A stretch of DNA of 64,000 bases from Pseudomonas sp. stari2. GTDB lineage: Bacteria; Pseudomonadota; Gammaproteobacteria; Pseudomonadales; Pseudomonadaceae. Within the stretch, counting starts at the first letter, position 1; every line of letters begins with the position of its first letter. Below the pieces are notes generated by a model. The model had not been told where the DNA came from. It did not search any database and saw only the letters and a program-made list of their open reading frames with translations. A program made the position numbers and the translations under genes. Positions 8,990 through 17,543 of the stretch are shown here, in pieces. The DNA lies in NCBI RefSeq assembly GCF_040760005.1, contig NZ_CP099760.1, positions 1,359,501-1,423,500 on the forward strand, written 5' to 3'.

Positions 8990-9072
8990 GCAAAAGATCG
9001 CAGTCTGCGGCAGTTCCGGCGGGTGAAAGTGGTATCACCGTTCAGGCGTTGCCGCAGGCTGCGATCTTTTGC
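8990..9072. repeat. Inverted extragenic palindrome
   Basis: The arm GCAAAAGATCGCAGTCTGCGGCA (8990-9012, shown in two parts here: GCAAAAGATCGCAG, TCTGCGGCA) is the reverse complement of 9050-9072 with one mismatch. The 23-bp arms flank a 37-bp loop that contains the AAGTGGTAT copy. This sequence family is common between genes in fluorescent pseudomonads. The rest of the 330-bp gap holds the nag promoter and operators only. Confidence 0.7.
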
Positions 9073-9154
9073 ATTTATTTTTTTGCGGGCGACCAATGGT
9101 CAGGGGAAAGGGCCGCTTCGCGGCCCGGAGAAAGCAGGTGCCCTGGTGACAGAA

Positions 9155-9670
9155 TCAGGGGCGGATTTCGATCATCGTGCCGTCCGGCACCAGGTTCCAG
9201 ACTTCGCGCATGTCGACGTTGCGCATGGCGATGCAGCCGTCGGTCCAGTCCAGGGTGTGGAACAGGTTTTCCGGGTTGTCTGCGGAATCCGGCGTGCCGT
9301 GGATCATGATCATGCCACCAGGCTCGACGCCTTCGCGGCGGGCGCGGGCGGAGTCGCTGATGTTCGGGTAGGAGATGTGCATCGACAGGTTGAATTTGTC
9401 GCTGGTCTTGCGCCAGTCGATCCAATAGAAACCTTCAGGTGTGCGTTTATCGCCTTCAATCAGTTTCGGGCCTTTCTTCGCGCCCTTGCCCAGGGAAATG
9501 CGATAGCTCTTGAGCGGTTTGCCGTCGGCGATCAGCTGCAGTTGATGAGCCGATTTGAGCACCAGTATTTTTTCGATGAGCGGGGTGTTCGAAGGCGTCA
9601 CGGTGGTCACGAACGACGCTTGGGAGACGGTGACGAACGACAGGCAAAACAGGGCAAGCAACCAGCGCAT
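9155..9670 (-). CDS. Secreted L,D-transpeptidase (YkuD family)
   Basis: A 171-aa periplasmic enzyme with a cleavable signal peptide (MRWLLALFCLSFVTVSQAS, about 1-19). The YkuD catalytic core is clear: His124 in MIMIHGTPD and Cys146 in WTDGCIAMRN. It should cross-link peptidoglycan or attach proteins to it by L,D-peptide bonds; the true substrate cannot be told from sequence. The protein is short and has no LysM or other binding domain. Start ATG 9668-9670. Confidence 0.88.
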   Translation of the reverse strand: MRWLLALFCLSFVTVSQASFVTTVTPSNTPLIEKILVLKSAHQLQLIADGKPLKSYRISLGKGAKKGPKLIEGDKRTPEGFYWIDWRKTSDKFNLSMHISYPNISDSARARREGVEPGGMIMIHGTPDSADNPENLFHTLDWTDGCIAMRNVDMREVWNLVPDGTMIEIRP

Positions 9671-9773
9671 TGAAACGATTCCCCAGAAGGTGATGCAGAT
9701 AATTTATTTATAGATCTTATGCAGGCGCTGTCGCGGGCTGCGCACGCGGGTTATCGGCCGGCTGGCGCTGAAA

Positions 9774-10325
9774 TCAAGTGATGGTCGGTTGAGCGAGCGG
9801 CGGGATTGATTCCGAGCGAACCGGGTAAGTCTCGGCGCGGCGGTCAGCGAAGAAGCATTCTAAGGTACGGCCCACTGTGCGGAAAGCCAGCTCGTCCCAT
9901 GGAATCTGCGCTTCGTCGAACAGTTGCACTTCGAGGCTTTCGGGACCGGCGGAAAAGTCCAGGTCTGCGAGCTCGGCGCGAAAGAACACATGCACCTGAC
10001 TGATGTGCGGCACGTCGATCAGGGTGTAGATGCTCAGGTTGCGCACCCGGGCGCAGGCTTCTTCGGCGGTTTCGCGGATGGCGGCCTGCTCGATGGTCTC
10101 GCCGTTCTCCATGAACCCGGCGGGCAGCGTCCAGTAACCGAGGCGTGGTTCGATGGCACGACGGCAGAGCAGGACTTTGCTGCCCCAGGTCGCCACACAG
10201 CCGGCCACGATATTGGGGTTCTGGTAGTGAATGGTCTGACAGCTGTCGCAGACAAATCGCAGCCGCGAGTCGCCTTCGGGAATACGCTGGTTCACCGGGT
10301 TGCCGCACTGGCTGCAAAATTTCAT
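9774..10325 (-). CDS. Nudix hydrolase with N-terminal zinc ribbon
   Basis: A 183-aa protein. The N-terminal zinc ribbon has two Cys pairs (CSQCG at 4-8 and CDSC). The Nudix box reads GFMENGETIEQAAIRETAEE, with the metal-binding REXXEE core intact. Such proteins hydrolyse nucleoside-diphosphate-linked compounds; NADH pyrophosphatase-like activity is possible but this is shorter than NudC. Start ATG 10323-10325 (MKFCSQCGNPV); the longer frame to 10457 has no conserved residues. It is divergent from the next Nudix gene. Confidence 0.85.
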   Translation of the reverse strand: MKFCSQCGNPVNQRIPEGDSRLRFVCDSCQTIHYQNPNIVAGCVATWGSKVLLCRRAIEPRLGYWTLPAGFMENGETIEQAAIRETAEEACARVRNLSIYTLIDVPHISQVHVFFRAELADLDFSAGPESLEVQLFDEAQIPWDELAFRTVGRTLECFFADRRAETYPVRSESIPPLAQPTIT

Positions 10326-10472
10326 GCTGGAGTTCCTGAATGCTGCGCCTATCTTGGCGTGCAGCGGTGTCAGTCGGCAAGTTGTCGTTTCGCGACATGT
10401 CCCTTGTTCGGGGCTTGGGCGGTCGCATTGATTGGTGCATGATGCAGGACAAGGCACAGATCGAGAACACTT

Positions 10473-11072
10473 ATGCTGGACGAGCTACTGCACCGGGTAA
10501 GCAATCACACGCCGCGCACGCTGGAGACCGACACGCGTTTCCCCGAGGCCGCTGTCCTGGTGCCGATTACTCGCAGTGACGAGCCCGAACTTGTTCTCAC
10601 CCTGCGCGCCAGCGGGCTCTCGACTCACGGCGGCGAAGTCGCCTTCCCCGGTGGACGACGGGATCCGGAAGACCCGGACCTGACTTTCACCGCCCTGCGT
10701 GAAGCCGAAGAGGAAATCGGCCTGCCGCCAGGCCTGGTCGAAGTGATCGGCCCGCTCAGCCCATTGATCTCCCTGCATGGCATCAAAGTCACGCCCTATG
10801 TCGGGGTGATTCCCGACTTCGTCGAATATCAGGCCAACGATGCCGAGATCGCTGCGGTGTTCAGTGTGCCGCTTGAGTTTTTCCGCAAGGATCCGCGCGA
10901 ACACACCCACCGCATCGACTATCAGGGTCGCAGTTGGTACGTGCCGAGCTATCGATACGGCGAATACAAGATCTGGGGGCTGACGGCGATCATGATCGTC
11001 GAGTTGATCAACCTGCTCTATGACGCCAAAATCAGCCTGCATCAGCCGCCGAAAAGCTTTATCAACACCTGA
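10473..11072 (+). CDS. CoA pyrophosphatase-type Nudix hydrolase
   Basis: A 199-aa cytoplasmic enzyme. It carries the CoA-specific upstream signature (LTLRASGLSTHGGEVAFPGG) followed by the Nudix box with core ALREAEEEIGL, the layout of the NudL/YeaB group that cleaves CoA and its derivatives to 3',5'-ADP and phosphopantetheine. Start ATG 10473. It lies divergent to the zinc-ribbon Nudix gene and 47 bp upstream of the carbonic-anhydrase-like gene, with which it may be cotranscribed. Confidence 0.87.
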   Translation: MLDELLHRVSNHTPRTLETDTRFPEAAVLVPITRSDEPELVLTLRASGLSTHGGEVAFPGGRRDPEDPDLTFTALREAEEEIGLPPGLVEVIGPLSPLISLHGIKVTPYVGVIPDFVEYQANDAEIAAVFSVPLEFFRKDPREHTHRIDYQGRSWYVPSYRYGEYKIWGLTAIMIVELINLLYDAKISLHQPPKSFINT

Positions 11073-11119
11073 AGCCATCGTTCGAATAGCCAGCCATCGT
11101 GAGCCCTGAGGAAAACAAG

Positions 11120-11644
11120 ATGAAATACCGCCTGGGCGACGCCCGTGTCGAAACCCATCCGCAGAGTTGGGTCGCCCCCAACGCCGTGCTGGTGGGCAAG
11201 GTCAGACTGGAAGAAGGCGCCAACGTCTGGTTCAACGCCGTACTGCGCGGCGACAATGAACTGATCCTGATCGGCAAGAACAGCAATGTGCAGGACGGCA
11301 CGGTGATGCACACCGACATGGGCTACCCGCTGACCATCGGCACCGGCGTGACCATCGGCCACAACGCCATGCTTCACGGCTGTACGGTTGGCGACTACAG
11401 CCTGATCGGCATCAACGCCGTCATCCTCAACGGCGCTAAGATCGGCAAGAACTGCATCATTGGCGCCAATTCGCTGATTGGCGAAGGCAAGGAAATTCCT
11501 GACGGTTCGCTGGTGATGGGCTCGCCGGGCAAGGTGGTGCGCGAACTGACCGAGCAACAGAAGAAGATGCTCGAAGCCAGCGCCGCGCACTATGTGCATA
11601 ACTCACAGCGCTATGCGCGCGATCTGGTCGAGCAGGAAGAATGA
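11120..11644 (+). CDS. Gamma-carbonic-anhydrase-family hexapeptide protein
   Basis: A 174-aa left-handed beta-helix protein with hexapeptide repeats ([49 protein letters not shown]). The His ligands expected for metal are visible in VMHTDMG and IGHNAMLHG. The family includes YrdA/PaaY-like proteins whose activity varies, so carbonic anhydrase function is not assured. Start ATG 11120 follows GAGGA; the GTG at 11099 is less likely. Its stop overlaps the next gene by four bases (ATGA). Confidence 0.88.
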   Translation: MKYRLGDARVETHPQSWVAPNAVLVGKVRLEEGANVWFNAVLRGDNELILIGKNSNVQDGTVMHTDMGYPLTIGTGVTIGHNAMLHGCTVGDYSLIGINAVILNGAKIGKNCIIGANSLIGEGKEIPDGSLVMGSPGKVVRELTEQQKKMLEASAAHYVHNSQRYARDLVEQEE

Positions 11645-11856
11645 ATACGGTTGAGCGGCCGGTGGCCTCGCCCTGCGTGAATATTTGCGCGCTGGACGAT
11701 GACGATATTTGCACCGGTTGCCAGCGCACGGTCGAGGAGATTACGCGCTGGAGCCGGATGACCAACGATGAGCGGCGGGTGGTGCTGGGGTTGTGTCATG
11801 AGCGGGCGAAGTCTAGTGGGCTGGTCTGGATGATCGGCAAAACGCCTGGGCAATAG
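11641..11856 (+). CDS. DUF1289 small Cys-rich protein
   Basis: A 71-aa protein starting inside the previous stop codon (ATGA overlap), so translationally coupled to the hexapeptide protein. Four Cys (SPCVNIC...ICTGC, residues about 12-28) suggest a metal or Fe-S site, followed by the family segment [17 protein letters not shown]1289 proteins have no established function. Confidence 0.88.
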   Translation: MNTVERPVASPCVNICALDDDDICTGCQRTVEEITRWSRMTNDERRVVLGLCHERAKSSGLVWMIGKTPGQ

Positions 11857-11919
11857 CGATTTGATTGGCGTCATCGAAGGGCTGAAGTAACCTGTGCGCC
11901 AAATTGACAGGTCACGCCC

Positions 11920-12387
11920 ATGATTTTCCTCATCGCTTACATCAGCAGTGTCGTGCTGATCAACTTCGCCTTCTCTACTGCGCCGCACCTGGACATCATC
12001 TGGTCGGCCTGGGGCGGGCTGGTGTTCGTGTTGCGCGACATGGTGCAGATCCGTTTCGGCCACGGCGCGATTGTAGCGATGCTGGCGGCGCTGGTGCTGT
12101 CCTATGTCACCTCCGATCCGTCGATTGCGATGGCCAGTGCCACGGCATTTGCAGTGTCCGAGTGCATCGACTGGCTGGTATTCAGCATCACCAGACGCCC
12201 GCTGCGTGACCGCTTGTGGATCAGCTCGGCGCTGAGCATTCCCCTTGATACCTTCATCTTCTTCGGCATGATCGACCTGCTGACACCGCCGGTGATCATC
12301 ACCGCCCTGGCCTCGAAGTTCGCCGGTGTGACTGCGGTTTGGCTGATCATGGCCTGGCGCGAACGCAAACAGGCTGTCGCCGGCTGA
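11920..12387 (+). CDS. VUT/YhhQ-like integral membrane protein
   Basis: A 155-aa protein, mostly hydrophobic, with about five membrane segments (starting MIFLIAYISSVVLINFAF). FAVSECIDWLVFSI and the following segment resemble the VUT/YhhQ family, some of whose members take up queuosine precursors. It is shorter than YhhQ (about 220 aa), so substrate is uncertain. Start ATG 11920. It is separated from DUF1289 by 63 bp and from purT by 100 bp. Confidence 0.78.
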   Translation: MIFLIAYISSVVLINFAFSTAPHLDIIWSAWGGLVFVLRDMVQIRFGHGAIVAMLAALVLSYVTSDPSIAMASATAFAVSECIDWLVFSITRRPLRDRLWISSALSIPLDTFIFFGMIDLLTPPVIITALASKFAGVTAVWLIMAWRERKQAVAG

Positions 12388-12408
12388 AGCCAAACCCTCA
12401 GGTTCATG

Positions 12409-12442
12409 TAAAATGCCGCGCTTTCTCCCCATGGAAAGCGCG
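12409..12442 (+). promoter_or_regulatory. Candidate purT -10 box with palindrome at the transcript start
   Basis: TAAAAT (12409-12414) resembles a -10 element. Just after it CGCGCTTTC (12417-12425) pairs perfectly with GAAAGCGCG (12434-12442) around an 8-base loop. This is either an operator over the transcription start or a hairpin at the 5' end of purT mRNA. The purT start is 45 bp downstream. Confidence 0.4.
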
Positions 12443-12487
12443 TCTGGCGTTGCTTTCCTCGATGATCCGCTTCTTTGAGGACCTGAG

Positions 12488-13669
12488 ATGACCCGTATCG
12501 GAACTCCATTGTCGCCGACCGCGACCCGCGTATTGCTGTGTGGCTGTGGTGAGTTGGGCAAGGAAGTGGTGATCGAGCTGCAGCGCCTGGGCGTTGAAGT
12601 GATCGCCGTTGACCGTTACGCCAATGCGCCGGCCATGCAGGTTGCCCATCGCAGCCACGTGATCAACATGCTCGACGGCGCAGCCCTGCGTGCGGTGATC
12701 GAAGCCGAGAAGCCGCACTTCATCGTGCCGGAAATCGAAGCCATCGCCACCGCCACGCTGGTGGAGTTGGAGTCCGAAGGCTTCACCGTGATCCCGACCG
12801 CTCGCGCCGCTCAACTGACCATGAACCGCGAAGGCATCCGTCGTCTGGCAGCCGAAGAGCTGGACCTGCCGACTTCGCCGTACCACTTCGCCGACACCTT
12901 CGAGGACTACAGCAAAGCCGTTGAGGACCTGGGCTTCCCATGCGTTGTCAAACCGGTGATGAGCTCGTCGGGCAAGGGCCAGAGCCTGCTGCGCAGCGTC
13001 GATGACGTGCAGAAAGCCTGGGATTACGCGCAAGAGGGCGGTCGCGCCGGTAAAGGACGGGTGATCATCGAAGGCTTCATCGATTTCGACTACGAAATCA
13101 CCCTGCTGACCGTTCGTCATATCGGCGGCACCACGTTCTGTGCGCCGGTCGGTCACCGTCAGGAGAAGGGCGACTACCAGGAGTCCTGGCAGCCACAAGC
13201 CATGAGCCCGATCGCACTGGCTGAATCCGAGCGCGTTGCCAAAGCGGTAACTGAAGCCTTGGGTGGCCGCGGCCTGTTCGGCGTCGAGCTGTTCATCAAG
13301 GGTGATCAGGTGTGGTTCAGCGAAGTGTCGCCGCGCCCGCATGACACCGGTCTGGTGACCCTGATTTCCCAGGACCTGTCGCAATTCGCCCTGCACGCGC
13401 GCGCAATCCTTGGCTTGCCTGTGCCGCTGATCCGTCAGTTCGGCCCATCGGCTTCGGCGGTGATTCTGGTGGAAGGTCAGTCGACCCAGACCGCATTCGC
13501 CAATCTCGGCGCTGCACTGAGCGAACCGGATACCGCGCTGCGTCTGTTCGGCAAGCCTGAGGTCAATGGCCAGCGTCGCATGGGCGTGGCCCTTGCGCGT
13601 GACGAGTCGATTGAAGCGGCTCGTGCCAAGGCGACCCGTGCTTCTCAGGCGGTCGTTGTGGAGCTGTAA
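12488..13669 (+). CDS. purT: Formate-dependent GAR transformylase
   Basis: A 393-aa ATP-grasp enzyme that makes formyl-GAR from formate, ATP and GAR in purine synthesis without folate. N-terminal dinucleotide-like fold ([18 protein letters not shown], about 15-32), then the ATP-grasp motifs ([15 protein letters not shown] near 155, [25 protein letters not shown] near 260-285). Full length for PurT. Start ATG 12488. A bidirectional terminator follows at 13681-13708. Confidence 0.95.
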   Translation: MTRIGTPLSPTATRVLLCGCGELGKEVVIELQRLGVEVIAVDRYANAPAMQVAHRSHVINMLDGAALRAVIEAEKPHFIVPEIEAIATATLVELESEGFTVIPTARAAQLTMNREGIRRLAAEELDLPTSPYHFADTFEDYSKAVEDLGFPCVVKPVMSSSGKGQSLLRSVDDVQKAWDYAQEGGRAGKGRVIIEGFIDFDYEITLLTVRHIGGTTFCAPVGHRQEKGDYQESWQPQAMSPIALAESERVAKAVTEALGGRGLFGVELFIKGDQVWFSEVSPRPHDTGLVTLISQDLSQFALHARAILGLPVPLIRQFGPSASAVILVEGQSTQTAFANLGAALSEPDTALRLFGKPEVNGQRRMGVALARDESIEAARAKATRASQAVVVEL

Positions 13670-13680
13670 TCTCGCTATCT

Positions 13681-13708
13681 GATCGCTCCCGCCCGTGCGG
13701 GAGCGATC
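13681..13708. terminator. Bidirectional terminator between purT and MFS gene
   Basis: A perfect 12-bp stem GATCGCTCCCGC / GCGGGAGCGATC with a 4-base loop lies between the convergent purT and the MFS gene. No long T run follows on the plus strand, so it may also act as a transcript-stabilising hairpin. Confidence 0.6.
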
Positions 13709-13715
13709 ATTGCGC

Positions 13716-15032
13716 CTACGACACCTGATTCAGGTCGTTATGGCGCGTTTCCTTCAGGCACAGCACAGCGATCAAGCTGAGCGCTGCGGCCGCAGACACA
13801 TACCCGCCTACGTAACTCAAACCACCCATCGCTACCAGTTTCTGCGCAAAGAACGGCGCCGCCGAGGCTCCAACGATGCCGCCGAGGTTGTAGGCCGCCG
13901 ACGCGCCGGTATACCGGACGTGCGTCGGAAACAGTTCCGGCAGCAGTGCACCCATCGGGGCAAATGTCACGCCCATCAGGAACAGCTCTATGCACAGGAA
14001 CAGTGCCACGCCCCAGGTCGAACCCTGAGTCAGTAACGGCTCCATCAGAAATCCGGAAAGAATTGCCAGTACACCGCCGACGATCAGCACCGGTTTGCGC
14101 CCGTAACGATCGCTGGCCCAGGCTGACAATGGCGTGGCGGCCGCCATGAACAACACCGCGAAGCACAGCAGCCCGAGGAATGTCTCGCGGCTGTAGCCCA
14201 GCGTCGACACGCCGTAGCTCAGGGAAAACACAGTCGAGATGTAGAACAGTGCATAGCAAACCACCATGGCGGCGGCCCCCAGCAGCGTCGGCGCCCAGTA
14301 TTGGCTGAACAGCTCGACCAGCGGCACCTTCACCCGTTCTTGACGGGCGATGGCGTTGGCGAATACCGGGGTTTCATGCAACTTGAGGCGCACATACAGC
14401 CCGACCATCACCAGTACCGCACTGAGCAGGAACGGAATCCGCCAGCCCCAACTGCGAAACTGTTCATCATTGAGCGTCATGGCCAGGGTCAGGAACAGGC
14501 CGTTGGCCGCCAGAAAACCGATCGAAGGGCCCAGCTGCGGGAACATGCCGAACCAGGCTCGCTTGCCCTTCGGAGCGTTTTCGGTGGCCAGCAGCGCCGC
14601 GCCGCCCCACTCACCCCCCAATCCCAGGCCCTGGCCGAAGCGCAGCACACATAATAGGATCGGTGCCCATGCCCCGATGCTGTCGTAACCCGGCAGCACG
14701 CCGATCAGGGTGGTGCAGACGCCCATCAGCAAAAGCGAAGCCACCAGTGTCGATTTGCGTCCGATACGGTCACCGAAGTGGCCGAACAGTGCCGAGCCCA
14801 GCGGGCGAGCGAGGAAAGCGATACCGAAAGTGAGGAATGCCGAGAGCATCTGCGCCGTGCCGGATGTCTGCGGAAAGAACACCGGCCCGATCACCAGTGC
14901 AGCGGCGGTGGCGTAGACGTAGAAGTCGTAGAACTCGATGGCCGTGCCGATGAAGCTCGCCGTAGCCACGCGGGTGGCGGAGTTGGTCGGTTGGGCAGGC
15001 GCGGTGTCGCTATAAGCGGTACTGGTTGTCAT
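13716..15032 (-). CDS. MFS metabolite:H+ symporter (MHS family)
   Basis: A 438-aa inner-membrane carrier with 12 predicted spans. The MHS-type opening TASFIGTAIEFYDFYVYAT is clear, and the loop 2-3 signature FGHFGDRIGRKS and its repeat ASDRYGRKP are intact. Relatives carry shikimate, alpha-ketoglutarate, proline/betaine and similar acids; the substrate here cannot be assigned. Start ATG 15030-15032 has AGGGA upstream; an in-frame ATG at 15053 is less well placed. It stands alone, between purT (convergent) and a CorB-like gene. I see nothing recognisable in 15033-15267. Confidence 0.86.
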   Translation of the reverse strand: MTTSTAYSDTAPAQPTNSATRVATASFIGTAIEFYDFYVYATAAALVIGPVFFPQTSGTAQMLSAFLTFGIAFLARPLGSALFGHFGDRIGRKSTLVASLLLMGVCTTLIGVLPGYDSIGAWAPILLCVLRFGQGLGLGGEWGGAALLATENAPKGKRAWFGMFPQLGPSIGFLAANGLFLTLAMTLNDEQFRSWGWRIPFLLSAVLVMVGLYVRLKLHETPVFANAIARQERVKVPLVELFSQYWAPTLLGAAAMVVCYALFYISTVFSLSYGVSTLGYSRETFLGLLCFAVLFMAAATPLSAWASDRYGRKPVLIVGGVLAILSGFLMEPLLTQGSTWGVALFLCIELFLMGVTFAPMGALLPELFPTHVRYTGASAAYNLGGIVGASAAPFFAQKLVAMGGLSYVGGYVSAAAALSLIAVLCLKETRHNDLNQVS

Positions 15033-15267
15033 GCGGTGATCCCTGACAGTCATGAGCTCCGTTGGAGCGAATTATTATGGTCGAACACCCAGGGATGTGG
15101 GATAGGGCGCGAGCGCTGTTTCAGGTAGGAACAGTCGTCGGTGTGATGCGGAAAGCGGCGATGAACTGGCCGGAACCTTTGGGGTGCGGGGTAAGCACGG
15201 GGTTCGGCGGGGCTTGGGTAAGCACCGCGATTATAGGAAGGTGGCTAACGATTGAACAAGGGGCGAG

Positions 15268-16509
15268 CTAGCGGACGGGCGTGAGCGCCGGTGCCGAGCT
15301 GGTGTGCCAGATGAGCACTTTGCTCACGCGGTTTTCCTCGGTTTCGAGGATCTCCAGGCGATAGCGCCCGATCTTCAGGCAGACCGCGCTTTCCGGAATG
15401 GTTTCCAGTGCTTCGGTCACCAGGCCGTTGAGAGTCCGGGGGCCGTCGCTGGGCAGGTGCCAACCCAGGCATTTGTTCAGCTCGCGGATCGAGGCGGCGC
15501 CGTCGATCACCATGCGGCCATCGGCTTGCGGGTGGATGTGCGGGTTGTCGAGACTGTGCTGGCTTTCGAATTCGCCGACGATTTCTTCGAGAATGTCCTC
15601 CAGCGTGACAATCCCCAGCACTTCGCCGTACTCGTCCACCACCATGCCCAGCCGACGCTGCTGCTTGTGGAAGTTCAGCAGTTGCAGCTGCAGAGGCGTG
15701 CTTTCCGGGACGAAATACGGCTCATAGCTGGCGGCGAGGAGCGCCTCGCGGGTCAGGGCGTGATTGTCCAGCAGGTGGCGGATCTGCCGGGTATTGAGAA
15801 CGGCCTCGACCTGGTTGATGTCGCTGTGGAAAACCGGCAGGCGCGTGCGCTTGTTGTGGCGCAATTGCTCGATGATTTCTTCGATCGGGTCATCAAGATT
15901 GATGCCGTCGACATCACTGCGAGGCACCAGGATGTCGTTGACCGTGATGTTGTCCAGCGCATGGATGCCGGAAACGGGGTGCGGGCGAAGCGGGTGTTCC
16001 GGGTCGTCATGGCGATCGGCTGAGACGTCGTCTTCGCTCTGCTGTACGACCTGAGGTTTGCGCACCAGTGGACGCAACAGCAAACCACTGATGCTGCTCA
16101 GCAGCCATGCGAGCGGGTAGATCACTTTCAGCGGCACAGCCAGCAACGAATTGCCGAAGGACAGCACGGCGTCCGGATAACGTTGGGCGAGGGTGCGCGG
16201 GAAATAGTCGGCAAACACCAGCAAGACGGCGCCGGCACCCAGAGTGGCTGCCCATGGACCGTTTTCTTCACAGAGGAAAATCGCCAGCAACGTGGCAAGC
16301 ACCACGGCGAGGGCGCGGCACAGGGTGTTGCACAGGATCAGGCTGTTGAGCGGGAAGCTCAGCTTTGCCAGTGGTTTGTCACTGGCACGCGACGCGGTGC
16401 GTTGCGCCAGCAGATGCTGTTGCGCGACTTCGATGGCGGTAAACAATCCCGACCAGAGAATCAGCAGGACAAATACCGCGAGCATCGGCCCTATGGGCAA
16501 ACCGTCCAT
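15268..16509 (-). CDS. CorB/YfjD-like membrane protein with CBS domains
   Basis: A 413-aa protein: DUF21 membrane domain (about 1-150, TMs from residue 8), a CBS pair (about 185-310, VPRSDVDGINLDDP and GMVVDEYGEVLGIVTLEDI) and a C-terminal CorC/HlyC domain (about 325-410). Family members are linked to Mg2+ or Co2+ efflux. It is 12 bp downstream of the CcsA-like gene and close to ffh, the same neighbourhood as E. coli yfjD-ypjD-ffh. Start ATG 16507-16509. Confidence 0.88.
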   Translation of the reverse strand: MDGLPIGPMLAVFVLLILWSGLFTAIEVAQQHLLAQRTASRASDKPLAKLSFPLNSLILCNTLCRALAVVLATLLAIFLCEENGPWAATLGAGAVLLVFADYFPRTLAQRYPDAVLSFGNSLLAVPLKVIYPLAWLLSSISGLLLRPLVRKPQVVQQSEDDVSADRHDDPEHPLRPHPVSGIHALDNITVNDILVPRSDVDGINLDDPIEEIIEQLRHNKRTRLPVFHSDINQVEAVLNTRQIRHLLDNHALTREALLAASYEPYFVPESTPLQLQLLNFHKQQRRLGMVVDEYGEVLGIVTLEDILEEIVGEFESQHSLDNPHIHPQADGRMVIDGAASIRELNKCLGWHLPSDGPRTLNGLVTEALETIPESAVCLKIGRYRLEILETEENRVSKVLIWHTSSAPALTPVR

Positions 16510-16521
16510 TTTTGCCGCCCG

Positions 16522-17334
16522 TCAGATGTGCAGGATGTATTCACGGACCAGTTTGCTGCCGAAATACGCCAACATCAGCAGGCAGAAACCGGCGAGGGTC
16601 CAGCGGATCGCTTTGTGGCCGCGCCAGCCCAGGCGGTTGCGGCCCCACAGCAGCACGCTGAACACGATCCAGGCAAGGCAAGCCAGCAGGGTCTTGTGCA
16701 CGAGGTGCTGGGCAAACAGGTTCTCGACGAACAGCCAGCCGGAAATCAGCGACAGCGACAGCAGCGTCCAGCCTGCCCAGAGGAAGCCGAACAGCAGGCT
16801 TTCCATGGTTTGCAGCGGCGGGAAGTTCTTGATCAGCCCGGATGGGTGCTTGTTCTTGAGCTGGTGATCCTGCACCAGCAGCAGCAACGCCTGGAACACG
16901 GCGATGGTGAACATGCCGTAGGCGAGGATCGACAGCAGGATATGCGCGAGGATGCCCGGCTCTTCGTCGATGATCTGCACGGTACCGGTCGGCGCGAACT
17001 GCGCCAGCAATACGGTGATCGCACCCAGCGGGAACAGCAGGATCAGCAGGTTTTCCACCGGGATCCGAGAGCAGGCCAGCAGGGTCAGGGCGATGACCGC
17101 TGCGGCAATCAGGCTCGAAGCACTGAAGAAGTCCAGGCCCAGACCGATCGGTGTCAGCAGATGAGTCAGCAGGCTGGCACTGTGGGCCAGCACGGCGAAC
17201 ACGCCAAGCGTGACCAGCAGGCGCTTGTTGGCCTTGGCGCCAGTGGCCAGGCGGGTGCCCTGATAGAGGGTCGCAGCGGCATATAGAAGGGCGGCGGCGA
17301 GGGTGGTCAGCAAACTCGGTGACAAGGGGAGCAT
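16522..17334 (-). CDS. CcsA/YpjD-type cytochrome c assembly family membrane protein
   Basis: A 270-aa protein with about eight membrane segments, similar to the C-terminal half of CcsA/CcmC-type haem-handling proteins (DEEPGILAHILLSILAYGMFTIAV, with the WAGWTLLSLSLISG region standing in for the tryptophan-rich stretch). In gamma-proteobacteria this YpjD protein sits beside ffh and its true role is not settled. Start ATG 17332-17334; the longer frame to 17391 overlaps the ffh promoter area. Divergent from ffh. Confidence 0.82.
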   Translation of the reverse strand: MLPLSPSLLTTLAAALLYAAATLYQGTRLATGAKANKRLLVTLGVFAVLAHSASLLTHLLTPIGLGLDFFSASSLIAAAVIALTLLACSRIPVENLLILLFPLGAITVLLAQFAPTGTVQIIDEEPGILAHILLSILAYGMFTIAVFQALLLLVQDHQLKNKHPSGLIKNFPPLQTMESLLFGFLWAGWTLLSLSLISGWLFVENLFAQHLVHKTLLACLAWIVFSVLLWGRNRLGWRGHKAIRWTLAGFCLLMLAYFGSKLVREYILHI

Positions 17335-17440
17335 AAATCCTGTTAGGCAAGCCCGAAAGGCGCTGAGTTTGGCATAGAACCGCCATGGCACGAAAGACCG
17401 GCAAGCTGACAGCGAGGTGTCCGCCAGCCGCAGTCTTCGC

Positions 17441-17446
17441 TATAAT
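17441..17446 (+). promoter_or_regulatory. Candidate -10 box of the ffh promoter
   Basis: TATAAT matches the consensus exactly and lies 98 bp before the ffh start, in the divergent gap with the YpjD-like gene. No good -35 box is visible 16-18 bp upstream. Confidence 0.4.
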
Positions 17447-17543
17447 CCGCGACCTGCCCACGCCGCAGGCTCGCCGAGCACATGTTGATTCCGGTCTGGG
17501 CCGCCATTATCCCGGTCTACACAGGGCCTGAAAGGATCGCGCA

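Noticed and set aside
15062..15271. 69-codon plus-strand frame between the MFS and CorB-like genes
   Set aside because: No convincing Shine-Dalgarno, no family resemblance, and it overlaps the likely MFS promoter.
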